From Balanoglossus misakiensis (lineage: Eukaryota > Hemichordata), in contig CM082591.2 in NCBI GenBank assembly GCA_040954595.2, positions 11,904,001 to 11,968,000 on the forward strand: a stretch of 64,000 nucleotides of DNA, given 5' to 3'. A program made the position numbers and the translations under genes. Shown here one piece after another: positions 1 through 9,900 of the stretch (the stretch's first letter is position 1; each line of letters starts with the position of its first letter). A model generated the notes under the pieces. The model saw only the letters and a program-made list of their open reading frames with translations, was not told where the DNA came from and did not search any database.

Positions 1-44
1 GACTTAACTTTTGAGACACTATTTCACAACACAAATACTAGTAC

Positions 45-203
45 CTTTGTTCTCTTTATCCAGGAATGAATTTTTTTCCACCTTCTGCTCCTCTCATCTG
101 TTGAACTTCCACTAACTGAGCCATGTATCCTTTGTCAACCACAGCCTGTTCCATACTGTACAGATCTTGTCTGCAGGCCATGTCGAGATGCTGCAGTAGT
201 TTG
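45..203 (-). pseudogene. INTS1: Unit A1, INTS1 exon Q6 (frameshifted)
   Basis: The minus-strand reading begins KLLQHLDMACRQDLY and continues with MEQAVVDKGYMAQLVEVQQ, matching the INTS1 segment that follows the conserved FVQSFGIPV motif. The acceptor is CACAG at 204-208 and the donor GTACTA lies below 45. The start phase completes the AG left by exon Q5. A run of seven A (T on the plus strand, near 71-77) puts the frame into a TAA about nine codons later. With six A the frame would run on and join exon Q7 in phase. An alternative donor inside the exon (GAAG/GTGG) would also reach Q7 in phase, so the lesion could be bypassed. The same run is present in all six copies. Confidence 0.85.
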
Positions 204-575
204 CTGTGAAAAGAAACAGAAGTGTTACATGTGTATGTGTGTTACAGGGCCAGATCACGGCACATCATGACAAAATCTTTGTGAATATGGTGCTAGCATC
301 ATGTTTATAGCAGATCATGTGTATTCATACTTGTGGGCCAAATGACCTTAATATGTGGTTTGTTGTATGACTTAATTATAACACACACACCCAGTTTTTT
401 TAATAGTCCTGCTTGAAAGATCACAGAGTGTCTTTGGCTACTGAAAAGCACCACCACAATGAGAGATAACTCACAACACCGAAGAGTAAATCTCTAAAGT
501 TGTAATTTAAACCAAGTATGGAAATTGGGATGTACGGTAGCTTTGATGAGGAATAATTCTAGAGTTACAACATAC

Positions 576-648
576 CTCATGCTGTTGACTGGTATACCAA
601 AGGACTGCACAAACAAGACCAACTGAGCTGGTTCCAAGTCTTCCAGGG
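576..648 (-). pseudogene. INTS1: Unit A1, INTS1 exon Q5 (FVQSFGIPV exon)
   Basis: This 73-bp minus-strand exon reads LEDLEPAQLVLFVQSFGIPV followed by NSM, almost identical to the corresponding vertebrate INTS1 segment as I remember it. The acceptor is a T-rich tract ending CAG (649-651) and the donor is GTATGT (570-575). It begins with two bases that need one base from the previous exon and ends with AG, which the C opening Q6 completes to Ser. No lesion is visible. In a full gene the preceding exon is Q4, but Q3 and Q4 are absent from this unit. Confidence 0.92.
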
Positions 649-1562
649 CTGAAAAAAATGACAAATTCAGGATGAAAACAACAAAAGTTTGGTGAGAAAA
701 GATCCCAAGTTGAATTGACACACAGATTGGCAGATATTTCCACGAAATATCACATGTAAATGGTGCAACAACAGATTAACCGATCAGGCCATGACAAATA
801 CTGCACCTCTTCACAAAAACTGCTGGGTTGCAATTTATAGCATAAAATTACTGTAAAACAGGAAATTTTTGTGATATCACAAGAGAGCTGACTATTCCAT
901 TGCTCACATTGTTTCTTTGCGACCATTTATTTTCACGTTTTTTGGCTCTCACGAAATTCGCAAAATTTTCCCCTTTTACAATAGTATGGTTGGATCTATA
1001 CAATGTATACATTGAATGGGGATGAACACTGGACAGTGGAGCATTCTATATTAAAATTTGGGAAAACATTGAAGCCATATTAAGGTCATACTTGATTAAG
1101 CTGAAAGACGGCACAGAATAAATTTGAAATTTAATTGGCTACAAAAATTGACTTTTCTGCCATTCTGAGATCTCCATGCTGAGCTCAATTATGTTGCTGC
1201 TTCATATAGTGGTCAGCAATAAAAACTTACTACTGTTACAGTGGTTATACATGTAACTCTTATTAAATGTTTTTTTTCTTGTTTTATCATGAAATCTGAC
1301 AATATCACGAAATCTGACTGTGGGTGGCACGACAGAATAAAACTGGTTTTCGTCTCAACTTTTGTACATGTAGTGACACAATGAAAGAATGACAGAGAAA
1401 CTGCTAACAGACAGATTATTATATATTTTTTTACCTTTTCATGTCACTTTTATAAAACACTGCATGGCAACAAATGTGAACCATGAACAATTTGCAAGAC
1501 AATGAACTAGAAGTTGAACGAGATTTGAAGACCTGCTCTGGAAGTAATTGATTGACACTCAC

Positions 1563-1728
1563 CCATGAGTAAGATTCCGCATGGGGCTGTGTGGCTTTCT
1601 TCAAGTAATTGTAGAATATATGTAACATGGATGTCAGTGTACATAGTGTTGGTCTGGTCGGCACTGGTGTCTCTACACAGCATGGAGCTGAGTATGGTGG
1701 GCCTTTCTACAATCAACTGAGCTAAATC
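1563..1728 (-). pseudogene. INTS1: Unit A1, INTS1 exon Q2 with 4-bp insertion
   Basis: The minus strand reads DLAQLIVERPTILSSMLCRD, then in another frame LHIFYNYLKKATQPHAESYSW; both halves match the INTS1 stretch around the conserved VERxTI motif. The exon is 166 bp. The copy in unit A7 lacks four bases found here at about 1642-1645 and reads through in one frame, so the four bases are an insertion. The acceptor is CTAG at 1729-1732 and the donor is GTGAGT. The insertion is present in A1-A6. It breaks the original frame but shifts the end phase to one that fits exon Q5 directly. Confidence 0.88.
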
Positions 1729-2066
1729 CTAGAATCAGAAAGGTAGCAGTGAAGTAAAATCAAATATGTTTGTCAAAACAACAACAACAATAACAACACA
1801 CATAATCATATTCAAATAAAAATCACTTGGTTCATGCTTAGAACTTTCTATAAACTTACTCTTTTTTTTTTGCACATACTCCAATGAAAATACTGTTTGA
1901 TATATAGATCACAGACTTTTGCATTTTCAACTGTTTTTGTTCTAATACTATTTGTGTGTAGCCCTCACCCAGAACCTGTATGTATGATTCACAATCATAT
2001 GTCTTTATTTGTTTCTACCAGAGGTCTCCACGACTCATACTGGAAATACACAAATCATCATCTTAC

Positions 2067-2162
2067 CAATGCAAGGTCGGCCATTTCATGAAGCTGATTG
2101 GTCGAAGAATATTTGGAGAGGAACATGATGTACGCACTGATGGTGAGTGGCTCTGTTTCCAT
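2067..2162 (-). pseudogene. INTS1: Unit A1, INTS1 exon Q1
   Basis: This 96-bp minus-strand exon has phase 0 at both ends. It reads METEPLTISAYIMFLSKY and ends HEMADLAL, matching the INTS1 segment METDPxTISAY just before the VERxTI exon. The acceptor is TTGCCAG and the donor GTAAGA. It is kept only in the long units A1 and A5 and in A7. Homology to A7 stops at 2173, eleven bases above the exon. That point is the junction where the amplified segment was joined head to tail. Confidence 0.88.
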
Positions 2163-2435
2163 CTGGCAAGCCTTAGGACTAACAGCACATCGCTCACTGT
2201 GTTAAACGGCACAAAAGTTACAATTTCTGTCAAACTCTGCACCTATTCTAGTTTCCCCCCAAAAAATTCACGAAAATGGCAAGCTAGACTTCAGTGTTAT
2301 ATCGAAATTCTACATTAAATTAAGCACTAAGCCTCATATATTGGCAACTCATTCTCCACATGAGGCATTTTCAGATCTTTACACGATTTTCTGTGTACAA
2401 AGATCAACCTGAAGAAGTATGATACAATTTCTCAC

Positions 2436-2687
2436 CTAGTTGAGTCTGTCCTTGGTTTGAGTAACCAATCGATACATTTATGCAAAGTCTGCCAATTACT
2501 CTGGTGGCTCAACAGTGCCAGCAAATAAGCACTGCACGAACTTTGAACTTTGCCCTCTGTTCTGGGTTTGTGCGTCTTGACAAAGAGTAACTGGTGTTGC
2601 AGTTGAGGGCAACTTTGCACAATCTCGGGGTCCAGGAGATCCAGCCAATCAATAAGCAGCCCTGCCGTTGACCAGCCTAATTCGCAT
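2436..2687 (-). pseudogene. INTS1: Unit A1, INTS1 exon Q12 (last exon of block)
   Basis: This 252-bp minus-strand exon is open throughout and reads CELGWSTAGLLIDWLDLLDP, later SCPQLQHQLLFVKTHKP, LLALLSHQSNWQTLHKCIDW. It matches the INTS1 region GLLVDWLEMLDPEVV and THQSSWPTLHQCI. The acceptor is ACACACAG and the donor GTGAGA. Its first base completes the AA left by exon Q11. It survives only in the long units A1 and A5. In the short units A2, A3, A4 and A6 a deletion of about 960 bp removes both this exon and Q1, leaving the filler GTGACAA. Confidence 0.92.
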
Positions 2688-3231
2688 CTGTGTGTAATTA
2701 AAGAGAAATATACAGTCAGTGGAGTAAAGGGTATAACACAATCATACTGATGGAATTCTCACTACCTGAAATAGGTTTTTGCTACCTAGGTGAGTGATGA
2801 ATAAAGGTCTAATGTCCTCTCTGATATAACATACTAGTGTATGGTAAATGTCTTTCAGAGATCTACACATTAAAGGGACAAACTCTCTACAGTTAATTCA
2901 TTTTGGGGAGATTTTTACTCTCATATCCTACAAACGGGATGGAAGTTGTGTGTGGTCGAACATTGATTCACTATATATCCACATGTAGAATAACATAAAT
3001 GGTGTCTTGTATCAAACATAATGTATGGAAAAAGGGCAGCGAGAGAGAGACTTTGTCCCTTTAAATATCATAGCTGGCATACAGTTATAAATATGCATTT
3101 TTTGATTTATGTCTTGCAAGTACAAAACTGTTCTTTATTAAAAAGAAATACAGACAAGGTGATCCCAGGAACATAAAACCCAAAACTCAAAGCTACCAGA
3201 CAGATGAGTCTTGAGATAAACTTGGACTTAC

Positions 3232-3385
3232 TTGTCAATCAATCTGGACTGCTCTTGTAACAACAACTCACTCAATGCTTCACTGGTGCTGGATGATTTT
3301 GTTGGCACTTGCATAGCAACAGATAAGGCTTTATTCAGAAACTCTTCTAGTTGGCTGGAATTGGCGCCTGTCAGCTGGTGATACA
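3232..3385 (-). pseudogene. INTS1: Unit A1, INTS1 exon Q11
   Basis: The minus strand reads VYHQLTGANSSQLEEFLNKA and continues to SELLLQEQSRLIDK. It corresponds to the INTS1 stretch VLQGLIEVRSPHLEELL through SSLLLQEE. Length is 154 bp. The acceptor is ATATGCAG and the donor GTAAGT. The first two bases complete the codon begun by the last G of Q10, and the last two bases pass to Q12. The frame is open. The exon is present in all units A1 to A6 with no coding change noticed. Confidence 0.9.
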
Positions 3386-4058
3386 CTGCATATGGTGCAA
3401 AGTCAAACAAAATTCACCCAATCATAAAATGTATCATTAACATGATCATACCATAAAAAATGTGAATGAATTACAATTATAGCGTGCGCATATTGAATAA
3501 CACGAAATCACACCAAATAACGCGAGACTTAGAAATAACATTACATGTGTATGGTGCCACTTAAACGACACCATTTATTCTTTTTGAGCCTAAATCATGT
3601 TTAACCACAACTAGACAACCACAATGACCTTGTGAGAATGAAACCCACCAATAAATACATGTAGATAATCTGAAGCTATCACAGAAACAGAATGTCTTTG
3701 ACAAAGTATTGCAAAGCCTTCAGTTGACCGCGAAAAAGTTGACGAAGCATGCATGTGGAAAGTGGAGTGTTGACAACAATGTGAATATATGCACGATAGC
3801 TTGCTGCGCTCGCACTCAGGTCAAACCTGTTACATATTACCAAAAATGTGGATCTATATAATTAACATTGGGTCCGTTCCTTCTTATCCCACTCGTGTTT
3901 CTGTTTGTTTGGTGAGAATATCTAATAGGTTAGCCCCTTTCACTCCCAGTTCCTTCTTTAGAGGTCCAACCTTACCATAGAAAACGATGGGTTTGGACTG
4001 GAACATGGCGGTGAAAGGGTTCAGGTGCTTGAGGGAGTGTTAAAAATGCAGACTTTAC

Positions 4059-4184
4059 CTTTCTATAACATGTCTCTATCTACAGCCATCCGTCCCTCAG
4101 TGACGGCTTCAATGATTTCACTCACTTCATCCAAGTTGCCACCACTGGCTTTGATGGGACTTTTCTCACTGCTCAGGGATTTCG
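4059..4184 (-). pseudogene. INTS1: Unit A1, INTS1 exon Q10 with in-frame TAG
   Basis: The minus strand reads AKSLSSEKSPIKASGGNLDE, VSEIIEAVTEGRMAVDRDML, then TAG at 4063-4065, then K into Q11. INTS1 has a serine at the stop position (SKV follows DLI). Acceptor CTTCCAG and donor GTAAAG are present, and phases fit Q9 and Q11, so the stop lies two codons before a normal splice. The TAG recurs at 10068, 16088, 22110, 29072 and 35078. It therefore predates the amplification or has been spread through every unit. Confidence 0.85.
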
Positions 4185-4755
4185 CTGGAAGGAAGGACGT
4201 AAGACTGGAATTAAGGCATACGTCCCTACATAAAGGGAGGACATTTGGACATGATACCACAAATGGTTAATGGAGTTTCTGGGAAGGTTTTCAAATTCCA
4301 GGAATTTCCAGGAGTGTACGAATCCAGTTAAGAATTCTTTATGTCATGTGATCTGGCCATGTGACCTGCAGCATTGTCATTTCCAGGTGACAGCAAACAA
4401 CATAGTGGCATCCAGTAAAAGTTTTCCACGTATGTAAGTACTTAAGAACCGCCAGACATGTAACATGTATCAGGTATAGTACCTCATCAGCCTCATGGCA
4501 TTTTGTCTGCACAGTCTTTGTCTGCACCACGTTGCTGAAGTTGCATGTCATCTGGAAAATTGAATGCCAACGTATTTGCGCTTGAGCGCGTCTGGCGTCT
4601 TTTGATATCAAAGAATAAATGCATTGTACAAACTTGAAACTATGTAGAATTTTTCTATTTATCCTGTGTGATATAGTGAAAACGCTCAAGTTACAGTTTG
4701 TGTATGGTTTTGAGAATTATTTCACTGCTTGAGGTAAGTGAAATAAACAGCTCAC

Positions 4756-4888
4756 CTTGTTGTCTGTTGACTTTTTCATACTGGTTGAGAAGTTTTGTAA
4801 ACACACTGTTTTCAGACTTTGATGAACTCAAAATTGCAGACACTAGCTGGACAAATCTCATCATATCTTCCTTCTTTTCAAGATGTTT
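4756..4888 (-). pseudogene. INTS1: Unit A1, INTS1 exon Q9
   Basis: This 133-bp minus-strand exon reads KHLEKKEDMMRFVQLVSAIL and SVFTKLLNQYEKVNRQQ. It follows in phase from Q8, which ends LLHQRQ, and hands one base to Q10. Similarity to INTS1 is weaker here than in neighbouring exons; the assignment rests mainly on position, phase and splice borders (TTTAG acceptor, GTGAGC donor). The frame is open. A GA-rich microsatellite at about 4978-5003 lies in the intron above it. Confidence 0.75.
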
Positions 4889-4977
4889 CTAAATGATATA
4901 AAGGAGTGAGAGTGAGAATTGTGCATGATTATGTCAGTTTTGAACTTTCATGTCTGTTTTGGACTGAGAGCTGTTGA

Positions 4978-5003
4978 ATGAGAGAGAGAGAGGGAGAGAG
5001 AGA
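4978..5003. repeat. GA microsatellite in A-unit intron
   Basis: A GAGAGA tract with one GGG interruption lies in the intron between Q9 and Q8. It recurs in every unit A1-A6 with the same length, which is notable because microsatellites usually vary in length between older copies. Confidence 0.85.
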
Positions 5004-5517
5004 TCACGCTCGAACAATCAGGGGGTCACGCAGACGTAATCTTTTCATTGGCGTGATACTGATATCACCACGTAACTTGCAATTCCCAAGAGTGCGACTG
5101 TACGTACGTAAACTGTATCAAATTCAACTCATTCACGTCATATGAGAGGAGGTATACCGTGCGAATGCGAGCGCTGGGGGAACCGGGTACCGCCTACTTG
5201 AAATGGACCTCTTCCCTTAGTGAAGTCAAATAATCATAATTATCTATCATGTAAGAAGTCAAAAATGTAAGAGAATGTTTTAATAAATATGTCAACTTAT
5301 TATTTATATTCCCCTGTAAATGTCTCATAATTTGAGGAATAATATTTTGGAAGCTGAACGGAAGTTGCAACTCAAATCAAATTTCAACTTCTCCAATATA
5401 TGGAATAACACTATAAGCCTACTGACTTGAGAAACTCAAATTGAATTTCAAATTCTCGAACAAACGAAAATATGTTTGAATGTAAGTAATCTTACTATAA
5501 AATTGACATGCAATTAC

Positions 5518-5764
5518 CTGTCGTTGGTGAAGCAAACTGAACAATGGACATGACAAATGATGTTTTCTGTGTAGATTATAAATAAACTGACTCTCATCAC
5601 TTGATGTTAGGATTTCTTGCATTGCCAGAATGATGTGATCACCAGAATTCTCTGATGAATCAAACAATTTCAGCCTGGAGATTTCCCTGGACAGTGTCTG
5701 TGTGAGAAATGATGGCAAAATATTAATATCATTTATTAGGAAACCTGGCCAGTCACTGAGAAAT
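5518..5764 (-). pseudogene. INTS1: Unit A1, INTS1 exon Q8
   Basis: The minus strand reads FLSDWPGFLINDINILPSFL, TQTLSREISRLKLFDSS, later YNLHRKHHLSCPLFSLLHQRQ. It matches INTS1 around ALGQELARVV and HRSHFLACPLLRQLCQYQ. Donor GTAATT lies at the low end. Two acceptors are possible. GACAG above 5764 gives the longer exon but needs a phase that Q7 does not supply. CACAG above 5697 is in phase with Q7 but drops the first 22 codons. A small ancient frameshift or use of the inner acceptor would explain this. Confidence 0.8.
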
Positions 5765-6595
5765 CTGTCGGCCTTTACAAAGTATAGTTCATAATCTTCT
5801 CATAAAATGATAAAGTTGCCGCAAAGGTATACAGTCACCTATAATTTACATACGCCCATATATGGCTGAAATGGCGTATTTGAGCGTTCTAAAGGACATA
5901 TGGCGGCGCTCTTTTTTTCGCGTGTGCCACCCACTGAAAATCTGTGATTGGCTAGATCTCAAGTTTACCATGGTAACTGTAGTTAAATTACCATAGGTGA
6001 CAATATACCTTAACATATCATATTTCTTCTGGGAAGTGTAATTGTTTTAAGATCAAATATTACATGTACATACCAATTGTATGCCTCTCAGATATTGTCT
6101 TTCTGTTGATGCAATCAATTTGTGCTCACCAATACTGAATAGCTGTAAATATAATCAAAGGAGAAGAAATCACTCACTCATTAGCAATGATACTGCAAAA
6201 GTGGAAGTGACTGATTTTGAGTATGAAGTTGGAAAAGAGTCCCAGTACAGTGTAGAGAGGTTTCCAGATTAGGTAGATTTTGCTGTCCAACCATTTTCAC
6301 ACAACGGCCATAAAACTTAAAGAAGAACTATTAAATTACCCAGCCTGATAAGTTTTGTGGTGTTTGGAAAGTCGTCCATGTCTGATGACACAAGATCAGC
6401 TTTTGATTGTAACATGAGACATGATCAGTTGTGTTTTGGTTCAAAAGAACATGACCTGGTTTAAGAAGCCTTGCAACTTCAGGTGACTACAGAAGGAGCT
6501 ATACTGTGCCCATTGGCCTTGATTTGACTGAGAAACCATGATTTACTGAAAAGCCACTTGGAAAAGGGTCCACTTTATTTCTAAACCAAACTTAC

Positions 6596-6723
6596 CTTCA
6601 GGAAGATCATCTTGGCTGACTCTTGACTATCTACAGTGACTTTTCTTGCATCCATCTTGGCTGCAACATCTTTCTTTTCATCCACCTGCATTGCCTCACT
6701 TTTCTCCTCTTTCTTTTCCTCAT
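6596..6723 (-). pseudogene. INTS1: Unit A1, INTS1 exon Q7 (acidic/lysine linker)
   Basis: The minus strand reads DEEKKEEKSEAMQVDEKKDV and ends DSQESAKMIFLK. The charged first part is a linker. The end aligns with INTS1 EDDLAGMFLQ, which precedes the segment encoded by Q8. Length is 128 bp, acceptor TTTGCAG, donor GTAAGT, phase 0 at the 3' end. The frame is open when entered with one base from Q6. It is present in A1-A6, at 6596, 12615, 18635, 24643, 31605 and 37950. Confidence 0.8.
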
Positions 6724-6961
6724 CTGCAAATAAAAATTGTGTTATGTCCAGGAAATATTATTTACTTTCTGAGAAGAAACTGGAATATCTAGCTTTGCAA
6801 ATCAGTTAGTGAAATAAGAGAACGCAAACAATTAATTGTCATGAAATAGTCACCTCTGTTAATATCGCGAAAAATTTCCCATCACAAAAATTACCAAGAT
6901 TACAGTAACCTAAAAATATAAAATCCTAATAATGTCCAAAGTTGAAGAATTCTATATGTAT

Positions 6962-9900
6962 GACTTAACTTTTGAGACACTATTTCACAACACAAATACT
7001 AGTACCTTTGTTCTCTTTATCCAGGAATGAATTTTTTTCCACCTTCTGCTCCTCTCATCTGTTGAACTTCCACTAACTGAGCCATGTATCCTTTGTCAAC
7101 CACAGCCTGTTCCATACTGTACAGATCTTGTCTGCAGGCCATGTCGAGATGCTGCAGTAGTTTGCTGTGAAAAGAAACAGAAGTGTTACATGTGTATGTG
7201 TGTTACAGGGCCAGATCACGGCACATCATGACAAAATCTTTGTGAATATGGTGCTAGCATCATGTTTATAGCAGATCATGTGTATTCATACTTGTGGGCC
7301 AAATGACCTTAATATGTGGTTTGTTGTATGACTTAATTATAACACACACACCCAGTTTTTTAATAGTCCTGCTTGAAAGATCACAGAGTGTCTTTGGCTA
7401 CTGAAAAGCACCACCACAATGAGAGATAACTCACAACACCGAAGAGTAAATCTCTAAAGTTGTAATTTAAACCAAGTATGGAAATTGGGATGTACGGTAG
7501 CTTTGATGAGGAATAATTCTAGAGTTACAACATACCTCATGCTGTTGACTGGTATACCAAAGGACTGCACAAACAAGACCAACTGAGCTGGTTCCAAGTC
7601 TTCCAGGGCTGAAAAAAATGACAAATTCAGGATGAAAACAACAAAAGTTTGGTGAGAAAAGATCCCAAGTTGAATTGACACACAGATTGGCAGATATTTC
7701 CACGAAATATCACATGTAAATGGTGCAACAACAGATTAACCGATCAGGCCATGACAAATACTGCACCTCTTCACAAAAACTGCTGGGTTGCAATTTATAG
7801 CATAAAATTACTGTAAAACAGGAAATTTTTGTGATATCACAAGAGAGCTGACTATTCCATTGCTCACATTGTTTCTTTGCGACCATTTATTTTCACGTTT
7901 TTTGGCTCTCACGAAATTCGCAAAAATTTCCCCTTTTACAATAGTATGGTTGGATCTATACAATGTATACATTGAATGGGGATGAACACTGGACAGTGGA
8001 GCATTCTATATTAAAATTTGGGAAAACATTGAAGCCATATTAAGGTCATACTTGATTAAGCTGAAAGACGGCACAGAATAAATTTGAAATTCAATTGGCT
8101 ACAAAAATTGACTTTTCTGCCATTCTGAGATCTCCATGCTGAGCTCAATTATGTTGCTGCTTCATATAGTGGTCAGCAATAAAAACTTACTACTGTTACA
8201 GTGGTTATACATGTAACTCTTATTAAATGTTTTTTTTTCTTGTTTTATCATGAAATCTGACAATATCACGAAATCTGACTGTGGGTGGCACGACAGAATA
8301 AAACTGGTTTTCGTCTCAACTTTTGTACATGTAGTGACACAATGAAAGAATGACAGAGAAACTGCTAACAGACAGATTATTATATATTTTTTTACCTTTT
8401 CATGTCACTTTTATAAAACACTGCATGGCAACAAATGTGAACCATGAACAATTTGCAAGACAATGAACTAGAAGTTGAACGAGATTTGAAGACCTGCTCT
8501 GGAAGTAATTGATTGACACTCACCCATGAGTAAGATTCCGCATGGGGCTGTGTGGCTTTCTTCAAGTAATTGTAGAATATATGTAACATGGATGTCAGTG
8601 TACATAGTGTTGGTCTGGTCGGCACTGGTGTCTCTACACAGCATGGAGCTGAGTATGGTGGGCCTTTCTACAATCAACTGAGCTAAATGTGACAATGTGT
8701 AATTAAAGAGAAATATACAGTCAGTGGAGTAAAGGGTATAACACAATCATACTGATGGAATTCTCACTACCTGAAATAGGTTTTTGCTACCTAGGTGAGT
8801 GATGAATAAAGGTCTAATGTCCTCTCTGATATAACATACTAGTGTATGGTAAATGTCTTTCAGAGATCTACACATTAAAGGGACAAACTCTCTACAGTTA
8901 ATTCATTTTGGGGAGATTTTTACTCTCATATCCTACAAACGGGATGGAAGTTGTGTGTGGTCGAACATTGATTCACTATATATCCACATGTAGAATAACA
9001 TAAATGGTGTCTTGTATCAAACATAATGTATGGAAAAAGGGCAGCGAGAGAGAGACTTTGTCCCTTTAAATATCATAGCTGGCATACAGTTATAAATATG
9101 CATTTTTTGATTTATGTCTTGCAAGTACAAAACTGTTCTTTATTAAAAAGAAATACAGACAAGGTGATCCCAGGAACATAAAACCCAAAACTCAAAGCTA
9201 CCAGACAGATGAGTCTTGAGATAAACTTGGACTTACTTGTCAATCAATCTGGACTGCTCTTGTAACAACAACTCACTCAATGCTTCACTGGTGCTGGATG
9301 ATTTTGTTGGCACTTGCATAGCAACAGATAAGGCTTTATTCAGAAACTCTTCTAGTTGGCTGGAATTGGCGCCTGTCAGCTGGTGATACACTGCATATGG
9401 TGCAAAGTCAAACAAAATTCACCCAATCATAAAATGTATCATTAACATGATCATACCATAAAAAATGTGAATGAATTACAATTATAGCGTGCGCATATTG
9501 AATCATACGAAATCACACCAAATAACGCGAGACTTAGAAATAACATTACATGTGTATGGTGCCACTTAAACGACACCATTTATTCTTTTGGAGCCTAAAT
9601 CATGTTTAACCACAACTAGACAACCACAATGACCTTGTGAGAATGAAACCCACCAATAAATACATGTAGATAATCTGAAGCTATCACAGAAACAGAATGT
9701 CTTTGACAAAGTATTGCAAAGCCTTCAGTTGACCGCGAAAAAGTTGACGAAGCATGCATGTGGAAAGTGGAGTGTTGACAACAATGTGAATATATGCACG
9801 ATAGCTTGCTGCGCTCGCACTCAGGTCAAACCTGTTACATATTACCAAAAATGTGGATCTATATAATTAACATTGGGTCCGTTCCTTCTTATCCCACTCG

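Noticed and set aside
494-743. Minus-strand open frames of 75 and 78 codons over exon Q5
   Set aside because: The coding signal is only the 73-bp exon between splice sites; the rest of these frames is intron.
1980-2318. Plus-strand 112-codon frame in the long units
   Set aside because: It is antisense to exon Q1 and crosses the amplification junction; it has no family resemblance.
4025-4270. Plus-strand 81-codon frame repeated in every A unit
   Set aside because: It is antisense to INTS1 exon Q10 and adjoining intron. Its conservation reflects unit identity, not selection.
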